Source of the DNA: Cercophora sp. LCS_1
Taxonomy: Eukaryota; Ascomycota; Sordariomycetes; Sordariales; Lasiosphaeriaceae
Assembly (NCBI GenBank): GCA_036250225.1
Contig: JAPZLL010000006.1
Location: 682,001 to 746,000 of the forward strand
Direction of reading: 5' to 3'
Length of the DNA stretch: 64,000 nt
A model generated the notes under the pieces. That model searched no databases and had not been told where the DNA came from. It saw only the letters and a list, made by a program, of their open reading frames with translations. Shown here piece after piece: positions 1-11,897 of the stretch. Positions within the stretch are counted from its first letter, which is position 1. Every line of letters starts with the position of its first letter. The translations under genes were made by a program, and so were the position numbers.

Positions 1-3000
1 GGATCGACCTTGAGCTTTCCAGGTTGGGACAGAGCGCCTCTGCAAGAAAGCGGCGGGCGTGCTAGACCCCGGCGAGCGCGTTGGTGGCTTGCATGGTCAA
101 GACCTCTGTGCCGTCCCGGCGGCCAGCCATCGCCGGCCACCCGCTGTGCCGTTGCCATATGCCGGTGCCGTCTCAAAGAGGACGACAACCCTTTCGAAGC
201 GAGTTTCCTTGCTCCGTGTCTCTTCTGACCGTATCCGGCCGCGAACACGCCCTGTCGCCGCTCAAGCGGATGCCGGAGGGTCGCTGTTCAAGGCACAAAC
301 CGTTTCAGTGAGGACCACGACGGGATACACTACCGCGCTTGCTTGGTGATCGTCCATCTCACGTCCATAATTCCCATGATTATCACCGTGCAGATAGATG
401 CAGGGCTTCCCTGGTGGCACCGAGCTAACACTTCCATGGTGTCGACTAGCTGCGAGTTTATTTACACGACGTCCTTCTCCTCCTCCCGAAAGGGGGTGGA
501 CGGACTGCTCTCTGTTTTCTGGGATGACGACACCTCCGCCCAATGAGTGATAACGAGGGGCAAGGGAAATGCACGTCTGAAACGACGGCGCCGCGCCCCG
601 TACTGCATGCAAGACGCAAGGCAAGCTTTTCTGGTAGCTCCTTCCCAATCTTATCTCCATTAGGCTTCATCTTGGCCCTTGGTGTTCGCCTCTTTCCCCC
701 CATTTCTTCTCGCCTTATGAGACCGTCGGCCAACCGGTCGATGAGACGACCCTACTTTTTCAGCAACCATCGGAGATATTCTCGTTAGCGCTTGGCTCTT
801 CTGGTCTCCCAGGCGGCGATGAGCGGCGACGAACGGCGTCCGGGGAGCCAGCCGGCTTGCTTGGTTGCTCTTTCTCCTCATTTTCATGGTACAAAATGGC
901 TGGGATGACTGAGTCAAGACGGTGCCGACAGTATGTGAGAATCTACGATCGTGGGAGGACGGAGACACGAAGCTAACGTACGCAAGTACCGACATTCCCG
1001 TCCAGGAACCTACATAGATAAGCACTCGGTCACAGGACTGAGGGTCTGTTCTACGTGGTTTGAGCAAACGGTTTCTCCGGGTTTGGCCTTTGTGGGTGGT
1101 AGCAACCGGTTGTGCGATCACTGTTGGGCAACCCGCCGTTGGGCAAGTGAAAAGGGGCAGTATCGGGCTTTCCTTCATATTGCTGTCTCGGGTACTTGAT
1201 ACTTCAATCATACGGCACCTGCGTTTGCCTTGTCGCGATGGATCTTGCCACCGAGTGAGATACTCGTTTGGCGAAGTGCGCAGGCTTCTATTCCACTTTT
1301 CTCTGCTGACGGTGTTCAGATCCATCGCGGTGGTGCCTTGAACCGTAGTTATATTTTAGTCTATTATTGGAGACGACAACACCGATCTCACCTTACCTCC
1401 CTGCTACCAAGCCTTGACAAAACCAAACAGTCTGCCGAACTATTGCTGTCGTCCCTTCTCATTTTAGTGGATGGGCAAGTATGTTTTCGAGGCCTCCTAC
1501 GACCACTAGAGCTCATTTTCAGAGTTCTCACTAGCTCGAGCAGTTTGTTGCAGGCACCCCACGAAGGTGACTACCAAGTATCGGGTTATATCGCCCGTCA
1601 TTCGATTCGATGGTCGTCGTCTTACAAGCCATCTCACCTTACCTTCAACAAGCAAACAACCATTTCAACCAAGCTTCAGTCCCGCTCATCATGCTTCGCG
1701 GACAGTAATGATCAGCCGACGCTCAAACGGAATGCCTCAACCACACTCATTCGCCTTTTCTCACCTCAGAAAACAAAACACCGATACCCTATACTAACAC
1801 CGTTTTGAGTTCACACGCCCTAACTGGTCGCAGCGTTACATCACACGAAATCCAACCGCGGCTCGGCTAAGATCGACTTACAACAAACCCTGAGCTACCT
1901 TGCTGGGCAAGACTCACTTCACCCCCTGTGGCTCGCTAGCTACCGCGCAATGCAAAGACCCAAGTCGCTTCTCAACCCCATCCACAATATATGCACGGGA
2001 TTTTGATATTGTAATTTAGCCCATGTTTTTCTTTTCCCCAATAATTGGAGAATAGGTTACCTCAACCCCTCCCCGAATGGGACACTGCTTGCTGCCGCGT
2101 GTGCAAAACGCCCTCACATGCACGACATACAACACGCTTGGAGTGCAACGGCGGAACTTTCCACTATCACCCTGTCACGAGGAACACCCCTGTGGCTGGG
2201 AATATGTTTGTACTGTCACAGGATATAACCTATCCGCCGAATGTTACCCGCAAAAGAGGCCGGGTGTAAACGAACACCACTTGGCTGGTTAGCTACTGTC
2301 TGCCGAATGCGACGGATTGCCCCTGTGGCGCCGGGCCAAGCCGCTTGTTGGTCACCATCGGGGATCGTGCTCTTCTTCTCACCACACAAGGCTTGTAAGT
2401 GTATGTACAATGCAGATTACGTCTCCATCTTTCTTGTTTCTATCTTTGGTGGCACGTTGAAGCCAACTACCTAGCCAACCAACCATCTCTTCCTAGCATC
2501 AGTCAATGTGTTCTCGTGGGGGTCCCTTTGTCACCGGTGAAGGCTCGTGGTGGGATAGGGGCCGAAGATGCCGGTTCAATCTCTCCCAGGCTTGTCTGAT
2601 ACATCGTGATATCCAACATCGCATCAAGCACATGCAAGGAGGGGGTTGGATATCGTTGCGTGGCGGTGCCAAGGGGTGTCGAGCCGCCTCTCGACTTGCT
2701 GCAACGGGCTCTTGGCCCTGTTGGTGAAAAGTTGGAGAATCTCGGACTGGCCTCCTCCACCCTAGCCGGATCGAGGAAATGCTATTTGGTACGCAGGCGG
2801 TGTTTCCGGGGAGAAAGTTACGTCGCCTCTGGGCGGCCGCTTACACCGGGGAGAAAGTCATCAAGCCACTCAGGCGTTGGGGGCGGTGGCGAGCTGGTTT
2901 CCTCGCCCGGGAAAGCGAGGCATGCGATGTGGCTGCGCGGCGTGAAGCTGCGAGTTGAGGGTACGGGACGGTGGTAGTCAGGTTGGCCAGCTGCCCCTTT

Positions 3001-6000
3001 GCGAGGCCGGTAGAAGGAGGGAGAGAGATGTCGGCACCCAGATTTGAAGCTGGGCACGCCGCCTGGCTACAGTGCCGGCCACACACACACGCACACATAA
3101 GCGTCATTACGCATTTCACGTTGGACAGCAGTAGATTCGCAATGTCAAAGCATTGAGCTGAGACGCTTCAAGACTCCCCACGGAAGTCCGTGTTGAAGTT
3201 GCATCTGGTAAAAACAAGCGATGGTGGATGTTGTTGACCGTGTGATTCCATCCGCCATCCGCATCACCGGCTCCTGCTGGATGACTCTAGTGATGGGAGC
3301 AGGCAAAACAGAGCAGAGGGCTGGCTGAGCGTGAGACGGAAGAGGGATGGGAGGGGAACTCTCTGCCTTTTCGGGGTTCGTCCCGCGTGGCGTGCATGTT
3401 GTCTGTCTGTGTGTGAGAGTTGGTGATCGCCGCGTGCGGCATCAAGGCCATGGGGCGGAATCCTGCTTCGGGTGTTTGAACTTTCGATTGCCGGTCCGCG
3501 GATCAAGCTGCGCCTTTCCGCGCATTTCGGCACTTGCAATTCGAGGGGTGAAGAAGGGCAAGAAGGGAGAACATGCTGGGCTCGGTCTTGGTCTTGCTGA
3601 TTTGCAGCGTCCGCAGGGCTTGCTCACAGGTGCCGAGGCTGTCTGTTGGTGGTTGGACACTGGAGCGGAACCGTGCTGATGGATGATGGGCAGCAGGGAT
3701 CTGGGATACCTGTCTTTCCTCTTTCTCACGATCTTGGCCCGTGCACGAGCTACTCCTTCCCTGTTCCTAGCGGTCTCTAACCGCAAATGGCTAGGCCGTT
3801 GTGGACATCCTTCCGAACTCGGGGGGGTGTCTCCCGCTCTGCCGCACAGGCGCGAGAATCTCACCTCACCACCAAACTTTGACGACCGACAACGTCTTGT
3901 TGATGCCACTTCATCACGCTTTTCTCTTCTCGAACACTAGTATCTCAACTTACGGGCTCGTGTACGGTCCCTCGCCTTGACGAAAGCAGGGGCGTCCGCG
4001 GATTACTGCAATTTGTTTTGACGAATGCGTCAACGCAACCAGATACGCGGCACAACGGACGACAGGGTCTGAGCCCAGGATGGAAGCAATATGCGAGTGC
4101 AGACGCTGTATGTCCTGATCAGCCTAGGCGAGTTGAGACACGAAGTACAGAAAAATATCCCGAATGGTGACCCGTCCTGGAGGGCCACCCTCATGATTTC
4201 CCACCCGCTCCTTCCCGACATTTGTGCTACACGTCGCGTCATCACCTCGGCCTCCAGAGCATCATCGAGGCAGCGTCGTTGCGCATCCGCGAGACGCTGG
4301 CAATAACAAGCCATATTGGCAAGACACCACCTACCTCTCCCCACAGCTTGGTTCGAGCTGGACCTAGTGCTGGTCACCGCTTGCCCACTTTAGCCTGTTG
4401 TGCTCCATCTGACATGGACCCATCGCCTGGTGCTTTGCAGCCCGCCATCAAAATTCCCGGGCTACCGGCCGAGTCGTCTACGTCGTGCTCCCACGCGCGC
4501 GCCCACGAACGCACTCGCAGCAAAGTGCTGCGAACTCGTCACATCACATCACAGCTTGCTCACTGCAACCGCTCCCGACATTCCGGTCTGTGTCTTGTTG
4601 GGGGACAACGTCCGCGCACGGCATCCCCCTTCGCGCCCCCTGTCGACGGGATCGCCTTGACGGTCGCCCAACAAAACGAGGACGGCTCAGGAATCTCTCC
4701 GGTGTGTGCTGCAGCGCGATACGATGGCCAAGGGGCTAGCGACTGTCTAGGCTCTTCTCCGCCCGTTCCCAGCCGCCTTTCTCGACGGCCGACTGCTAGT
4801 GCAGTGCGGTCTAGACGTGGTGCTCACCTCATCCTCGACCTCGGGGGTTTTCGGCCTTTGCGACACAGCATGTTGGGCGCCTCGGCTGTCACCCACGATT
4901 GAAGACGGACCGCAGAGAGCGGGCGCTGTGGCTGCCGCACGGCTTGGGCGTTACATCGTGATAGGCGTGGACAGCAGGTCTCTTGGTACGCCAATATGGA
5001 ATCGTGGACCCCAGATCCGACAGTCGGTTGGGAACTTTCAATCAGGAAGGAGACTTGCCGGCAGCTGAAACAATGCTGTGTTGTGTTGGTCGAGTGACGG
5101 CACTTTCATTTGCGGCGCATTTCGGCATCGAGTTGCTCGCAAGTGCGAGGAGTGAGCGTGCGTCCCCAACCCATTCCAGCGGTCTGGGAATTGACAGGTC
5201 CCGACGGCACCTGCCAAGGCACATGGGATCCAGCCAAGTTGGCTTCTTTGGAGGCAGAGAGAGGTCTGCGTCAGGACACAAGGCAATGGTGCTTGCTCAA
5301 TGGCATGATAACCCGGCCATGTAATAATGCGGGGGCTTTATTACTATGATCTGGTCGTTGGCGCTATTGACTAGATGGAGCTTGTCTTCACGGCCGCGTC
5401 TTGTCGAGGTTTCCCGTCTTGCTTTCTCCGAACTACCCCGGACCCTGCTTGACAGCTTGTTCGCCCCGGTACTCAGGTGGATGGGCTCCAAGTGGATAGC
5501 AGGGCGGGTATGGGCACTCGGAGTCATGGTGAGACTCGGCAGCCCGCTTATGGGCCGCAGGGTAAATGGGCTCGTTTTGGGGCGGGACGAAATAGAGTGT
5601 CAAGTTGAGACACACGATGTGTTGCTGTGTCATCAGCGAGCTCGCTCCGTCAAAACCCCCCCACCGTTTAATATGCCTGGCTAATATGCGAAAGCGGCAT
5701 CGAGATTGGGGCGCCCCTTGAGCACCCCTGGCACGCATCTGCACGTTCGATGTCCTGACCAGGTTTTGGGGGCCGAAAGAGTGTGCAAAAGGTGGCATCC
5801 CGCCCGATCCGCACACGTCCCAAGACAGGCACGACACCGCCATAGCGTTGGAAATCTTCCGACGACAATTGCCCCGCCCTTTGCTGTGTCGTCTCCGTCC
5901 TGGTGCCCGCACCCATTGGCCATGACGGTAAAGCTTGGCACTGCATCCTCAACTCTAAAATAGGGCACTGTACTACTTGTCGCTACTCTACGGAGATATA

Positions 6001-6466
6001 CCCACCACCCCACTCGCATCGTCCCTTACCCCCCTAGCGGATGACCCCATTCGCCGGATCGCCTTTTGGCTCGCGGGAGCCTTTTAAACACCCGTGGACA
6101 AGACAGACGAGGGGCGGAGAGGAGACAGACTAAGGAGACCGAGGAAGACGCTAGCAGCGGAACCTTATTCTGAGGTCGTGTCGTGTCTTTTATTTCCGTC
6201 CTTTTTTGGGGGGTTAGTTTTACCGTTGAATGCGAATGCGAATACCCCTCCTTCTCTTTCTTGTGACGGCTTCTGCCGGTCCAGTCTCCTACCATGGCAT
6301 GCATAGTGGTATGCCCGCTCGCTCACCATGTCTCCGAGCTTGCCTGATTCGGTGTCCCGGGAGATTTTTGTGTCTACGCATATCTGAGAGCTGTTTGCAT
6401 ATGTACGTCTTGGGACGGGAAGCATGCCATGTTCGTGTTGGGTTCTCGCTTGTGCCACGATGGTGT

Positions 6467-6493
6467 AGCAGCAGCAGCAGCAGCAGCAGCAGC
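6467..6493 (+). repeat. (AGC)9 trinucleotide microsatellite
   Basis: Nine uninterrupted AGC units. They lie in a stretch without a supported gene, so a glutamine or serine tract is unlikely. Such repeats are length-variable between isolates. Confidence 0.95.
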
Positions 6494-6636
6494 TTGAAGC
6501 CTTCTTGACCGCCTCCGGCAGAATTGTAAATGGAAACGGGATGGGATTTAGAGCGGAGACGGGCTCCTGTGAGATGCCGCCCGCTAGGTCTGTTGTGGTG
6601 GGTGGTGCCAAAGCCTCGGTTGTTTGCTGTTTGTCT

Positions 6637-6638
6637 TG

Positions 6639-6668
<30 letters not shown>
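6637..6668 (+). repeat. (TGCC)8 tetranucleotide microsatellite
   Basis: Eight perfect TGCC units. A shorter imperfect run of the same unit recurs near 7172-7195. No coding context is supported. Confidence 0.95.
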
Positions 6669-6670
<2 letters not shown>

Positions 6671-6749
6671 GTTATTTGGTTGACGAGTGTGGTACAGTAG
6701 GATTCTGCCTGTCTTGCGATTGAGATGGTCGAGATGAATCAGTCTTGTG

Positions 6750-6767
6750 TTTTTTTTTTTTTTTTTT
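6750..6767 (+). repeat. Poly(T) tract, 18 nt
   Basis: Eighteen consecutive T residues on the plus strand. This is the first of several T tracts (7218-7245, 7505-7515, 7617-7627) within 1 kb. Confidence 0.95.
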
Positions 6768-7217
6768 CGGAACAGTTGCCTAGTTGGAAGGATTCTTGAT
6801 GATCCGATACCCTAATATGGTTGGTTCTGTCGGTAAGGCGAGGTGAGGCGAGACGGTTGTGATCCCGTCAACTTGGATTGGGTTGGGAGGTAGGCCTGGA
6901 ACTGCACCTCCTACATGCGCTGCTCTTGACGTTTACTGTGGCTAGCCGAGGCAAGACGAGACGAAACGAAACGGTAGATGGAGACGTTGCACTGCGAGAA
7001 ACGGGGACACAGTGAACCACGGACTGGTCCCCGTCCGACGGCGAGAGCGTGGTAGTGTTGCATTTGACGACTGCCGATCGAAAAGGATTCATGAAATCCC
7101 AAATTTCAGATAAAGTGAAGGTGAGCGAGGCAGTCACAGTCGCAGCCCATTGAACTGTGTTTTGATTGGGAAGCCTGCCTGCCTGAGCCTGCCCTGACAA
7201 AGATAGACTGCTTACGG

Positions 7218-7245
<28 letters not shown>
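7218..7245 (+). repeat. Poly(T) tract, 28 nt
   Basis: Twenty-eight consecutive T residues, the longest homopolymer in the window. An 11-nt A run follows at 7332-7342. The tract could be a retroposed poly(A) tail in reverse orientation or simple slippage DNA. No target-site duplication was established. Confidence 0.95.
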
Positions 7246-7248
<3 letters not shown>

Positions 7249-8875
7249 TCCGGCTTATAGAGATTGCCGATAGAGATGAGGCTGCTGCAAGCGGCCGTCT
7301 CACACACCCTCTTCTCCTCCTCAGGAAGCATAAAAAAAAAAACCAGGGGATGGTTACCTGTTGTGGCATGTCGGATCTGTCTGTCTGCGCTGTCTATGTC
7401 TATGTGCGGCAACCGACCTGAATAGGCGAGAGGCGAAGATCTATCTTTTGAATAGGGAATATGTAAGATTTTGGTGGTTGTATCGAGTTGAGTGCTGAGG
7501 CCTCTTTTTTTTTTTAAATGTGCAGCAGGGGACTCAGCCCTGTGGGACAGCCCGACACACCAGACAGACCCTGTGGGATCGGACAGAGTGACATGGTGAG
7601 GTGAGACAAAACACGGTTTTTTTTTTTGTTATCCCCTCTGGGAAGTGATTAGGACCTAGCGGACTTCACATCCGCCCGCGCCCGTGTCCGCGTTTGTTGT
7701 AGCCTATAAGGTGGGTAAGATTTCCGAGGCAGCCGACCTGAGCGAGCGAGCTTGTTTGGCTGCTTGGCTGCGCTGCGCCTTGCGTGTGCCTGTTGATCCC
7801 GCCGAGAAGATGTGTTCTGGAATTCTGGAATGCGAGCCCAAGTTTTGGGTTTTGCGAGGCTTGGGCTGGGGTTTTTGCAGGAAGAGGGATACCAAGCGCA
7901 GGTCTAGACCCGCAAAGTCAGCAGCGGCGGCCGTTCACTCAAAATGATTCCAAAATCCGACGGAATTGGCTTACTGTTGGCGCTTCCTATCTCTCGAGGG
8001 ACGCAGCTAGAGGAAGAGAGGGAAAAGACTGGCCGCTGCATAGGGTTTGGGGGGCTAAGCACACGACATGGTTTGGTTGATGCGGCTCATTGGTAGACTT
8101 GGAGGTGATGTAATTCTGAATTCTACGAGTCATCAACAAACGAAATGCGAGGAGGATATTGGTGTTGTTTCTTGATTAATATTCTTTGTTGGTTCCTTGG
8201 TCCACCTCGTCTGAGAGGAAGAGATGACGACACAAGACTAGAGTGCTAGGGGTGTCGCATTTGAAAACTAAAAGGGGTGGCGACAACCATGCCGATCGTG
8301 TATGTGCGCGCGGTTGTGATGGCCATCCATGAGCTCGTTGATATGTGATGTGAAAAGGAGAGAAATATGAACAGAAACTCTGGCCTTGGTTTCCATACCT
8401 AAAAGGTAGGTAAATCTGTTGCTCTCGCGCCCCTGTGTTGGGCTTGCCTATAGTGGGCCATTTGCCTTTGGCCCGCTCCCGCGACCATGTCCATCCGCCC
8501 CAAGCCCCTTTTGGTATAAACATGTGCCAGTCGTAATAGACTGAAAAGTAAAACAATAAACGCAAAAGCCAAAGCCAACATCCCATCAACACGTGGAATG
8601 TGGCGTGTCCGACCCCCATTCATTTCTAAGCTCAAGACGTGGTCATATCCCGTTACGCCGTCATGCACCCTTCCCATTACCCATGTGTATGTGGGCCAGG
8701 GTTGTTCGTAAACCCATCACATTCCCAAACAGCCCGGGCCATGCCTGGCCCAGCTGCACCCAAACGCCAGGATCCAAAGTGGATTACAAGTTCCAATATG
8801 TAAAAGCAAAACATACCAAACCCCTTTTGTATCCCGCCTCGAAGTGAAAAGAAGTAAAAGGTGTTGAAGGTGTGA

Positions 8876-11800
8876 TTAGCTGGCGGCGACGGCGACGGCG
8901 CCAATGTTGTCACCGCTCCAGTTGGTGTTTAGTTGTATGAGCTTCCGCCGGATACCATCGCCTAGCCTGGCGCTGGGGCTGTCCTCAATGTTCTTGATGG
9001 CGTAGCCTAGCACGTCGGACGGCTTGTCGAGGCTGATAGGAGAGCCATCGGCCCGTGTGAGAACGGCAACACCTTCGCCGTTCCAGATGTAAGCGATGAG
9101 ATTGCTGTCCTCGGGAAGGCCACGGTCGATAGCCACTGGGGCGGCGCTGCCCGGGCCGACGTTGTCGCGCTTGTCGGGCTGGAAGTTGGGGTCGAGGCGT
9201 GAGACGCTGTCGACCCAGAGGACGAGGGTAGCGCGGTACATGGCGGCCGACCACCAGGCGGGCCGGCGGTCGACAGGCATAAGCCGCAGCAGGCGGAAGA
9301 CCTGACCGCAGTGGAAGATGGCCTCCTCTCGCTGCGAGATGCAGCGCTTGTGTCGCAGAGACAGCTCCCAGTACGTACCGTCGAATCCTTCGCGGCGGGC
9401 GAGCCGCTCGCACTCGGGGAAGTTGGTCATGGCGTTCAGCGAGATCAGGTGGTAGATGACCATGTTGCACCGTGTGACCGGACAGTCGGGGTTGGACTTG
9501 GAGGACTCGAGTGTGAGCTCGTACCACTTCTGGAGCAGTACCTGGACCTCCTCGAGCCTGTGGAGCGTCGAGGCCTTGGTCACGGTCGGTCCGCCTGTGG
9601 TACGGCTGCGGTTGCCCATGACGTCGGAGAAGCAGGAGAGCATCTGGCGGAGGTGGCAGAGGAGCGACTGCATGGGGTGCAACAAGAGTCTCAGCTGTTG
9701 CGGGGAGAGCGGGGTCTGCCGCCGTGAGAGGCCGTCGTGGAGGAAGTCCTGGTAGAGGTCATAGAGGCTTGGTGAGACAGTGGGGGCGTTCAGGAGCTGC
9801 GGGTTGACGTTCGCAGTGCACCCGTAGATGCTTTGCATCGTGGCCATCCACTTGTCGGCGTTGGGAGCCATCCACAGGGCCTCAGGTGCCGGCAGCGGGC
9901 ACTGGAGCTCCGTGATGGCCAGGAGCGGCGCCGTGTCGTGAAAGAGACTGAGCTCCTGGTCCAGCATGACGTAGTTGTAGACAAGTCTGTTCTGACCCTC
10001 GCGGTGCAGCCACGACCGCCACTGGAGCTCAGCATTGGTCGCACCGGTGAACTGAGGAATCATGTTGGGCTGGGGATCCAGCATGCCCGCGTGCTTGAGC
10101 ATCGACATGTACATGCCGCGCTGGCCCATGGCGATGTCCATGAGCCACTTGTCGCCGCTCCAGGCACCCAACACAATGAAGAGCAGGGCGCAGCGGAGCG
10201 CTATTGGGTCTGCCGAGAGCTCGACGTCTTTCTCGACAATGTCAAAGAGAGAGATTCGGCACGTCTCCGTCAGCCCCGCAGAAAGGAACCGTGCCTCGGG
10301 CGTCGGCATGGCGGCGGCACCCTGAGCAATCATGAGCAGCACAAGCAGGGTCGATGCTTGATTGTTCTGCAGCATCTCGTTGGGGTCGACCTGGCCGGCA
10401 ACAACTAGCGGATAGTAGACCTGCAGGCTGCGCACATAGCTGCGCAGAAAGTACTCGAGGATGTTGGACGGCGGCAGCACAATGAAGTTGAAGTCACCCG
10501 GGCTCGAGTAGCCCTTAGGATAGCTGTTGACGCCCCCGCGGTGAATCTCCAGCGCCTTGTGCAGGAAGCTTTGCGTGATGGCAAGCATCTTGTCACGTGT
10601 GCGCGATGTCAGCGGCACCACCGACGTCAAATCGGACGCGTCCCAGTTGACCTGGTCGAGGTATTTTTCCAGCGAGCTCCAGGTGCCGTCCTGTTTGCAC
10701 TTCTCCTCCAGGCACTCGAGATGCACAATGGCGGTGCGCGGGCACGTGCCCGTGAACGTGGGCGGATTGCACCGCGCCATGTTCCAGGCGCCCTCTGCCG
10801 CAATCACTGCCTCATACTCGGGGATGGTGTTGCCCGAGGACGTGGTCGCCATGGAGAACCCGCTGGCCTTGATCCCATTCTCGAAATCACTGGAAGACAT
10901 GATGCTGGTGCCCCGCGTGTGTATCGACCCGCGGGATGACGACGCCGTCATTGGCTCTGACGCCGCCGATACATCGCTCAGCTCTGTAAACGTTGGGATG
11001 GCCATCTCTGGCCGGCCCATCGCCAGGCCCGAAGGGTACATGTCCAGCTCAATTGGGTAGTCAGGCCACATCAGGAGGTTGTCATAGTCGCCCGCCCCAG
11101 CGTAATCGGTGGGAATGGGCATGAAGTCATCCAATCCGCCGTCCATCCGCGTGTGTGGTGAAGGAAAGTCGGGGCTCACGTGAGAATGCGGAGGTGAGAT
11201 GTGAGAGTGAGAGTGCGCTGGCGAATCCTTCTTGGGCGAGCCGCAGTGGATGTGGCTATCCACCGCGATGACGGACTCCATGGCTGCTGGTGACTTGGAT
11301 TCGGCCTTGGCCACCACCGTCTGCTCAACCTCCATGAAAGACGGGTTGATGGTCTGCGGCGGCGCTGGCTGCAGCTGGCCTGGTGTTTGTGCCAGCTGGG
11401 CCTGGAATGCCGCGCTTGCCTGTGCTGCGCGCACAGCGGCCTTGGAAGACCGCCGCGCAAACCGAGCAGCACACGGCAGGTTCTTCTCAGCGCATCTCGA
11501 GCACGGCACCCTCTTGTCGCATCCTGTCTTTGCGTTTGCGCAGTTCTGGCACGCAATGGGCGTCCGGCCAGCTACCGTAGGCACACCACCGGGCAGCGGC
11601 TCCATTGGGTCCCGCGCCTCGTGGTAGGTCGAGTGGTGCCGTTGCAAAAGGTCCCTGTTGTAAACACGCGTTAGACAACGACACGGACAGTTGGCTGGGA
11701 GGCGGATGCTTGCCTTCGAGCGAAGGATAGTTGGCAGGCACCACAGCGGTGGGGCTTGACATTGGTGTCTGGAGCCAGTCCTGTCAGCGACGAACCCAGC

Positions 11801-11897
11801 ACAGCAGGCGGGGTGTGGTATGCTCACGGCTGGGGATGTGTCTCTCGAGATGCTCCTTGCGGGTGAAGCTCTTCCCGCAGTACGCGCAAAACACCAT
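8876..11897 (-). CDS. cmr1: Cmr1/Pig1-like melanin transcription factor (two C2H2 fingers plus Zn2Cys6)
   Basis: Predicted nuclear regulator of 967 aa. Exons are 11828-11897, 11714-11768 and 8876-11654. The start at 11897 lies just before the first finger. Finger 1 uses C4, C7, H20 and H24. Finger 2 uses C32, C35, H48 and H53. A Zn2Cys6 cluster follows with cysteines 77, 80, 87, 93, 96 and 103. The remainder has the length and character of a fungal transcription-factor middle-homology region. Intron 1 (11769-11827) joins the last finger-1 histidine codon to the linker (HTNVKPH). Intron 2 (11655-11713) starts with GC, not GT. This order of fingers and the length of about 970 aa match the known melanin regulators Cmr1 (Cochliobolus) and Pig1 (Magnaporthe); orthology is inferred. 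The longest single open frame (to 11827) reads through both introns and would lose finger 1 and part of finger 2. No melanin enzyme gene is adjacent. Confidence 0.85.
11655..11713 (-). other. Probable GC-AG intron in the second zinc finger
   Basis: The 59-nt intron begins GCAAGC after exon bases CGAAG and ends ACAG. Splicing rebuilds an arginine codon across the junction and restores a perfect second C2H2 finger. No GT donor in reach does this. Confidence 0.85.

Larger units (their letters stand above)
1..8875. other. Gene-poor intergenic region (8.9 kb)
   Basis: I see no convincing gene here. Open frames on both strands are short, overlap one another in several frames and show no recognisable domain or conserved splice pattern. 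Base composition is not AT-rich, so this does not look like RIP-mutated transposon DNA. The right part (about 6.4-7.7 kb) holds homopolymer and microsatellite tracts, listed separately. The last several hundred bases probably carry the 3' UTR of the minus-strand regulator that ends at 8876. A short CA-rich tract lies near 3081-3098. Confidence 0.6.

Noticed and set aside
4222..4902. 226-codon plus-strand frame
   Set aside because: Low-complexity Arg/Ser/Pro translation typical of noncoding GC-rich DNA.
11769..11827. Alternative acceptor at GACAG in intron 1 of the Cmr1-like gene
   Set aside because: It would add RLAPD between the fingers and remove the last finger-1 histidine; the CTCCAG acceptor gives HIPSHTNVKPH, the expected linker.
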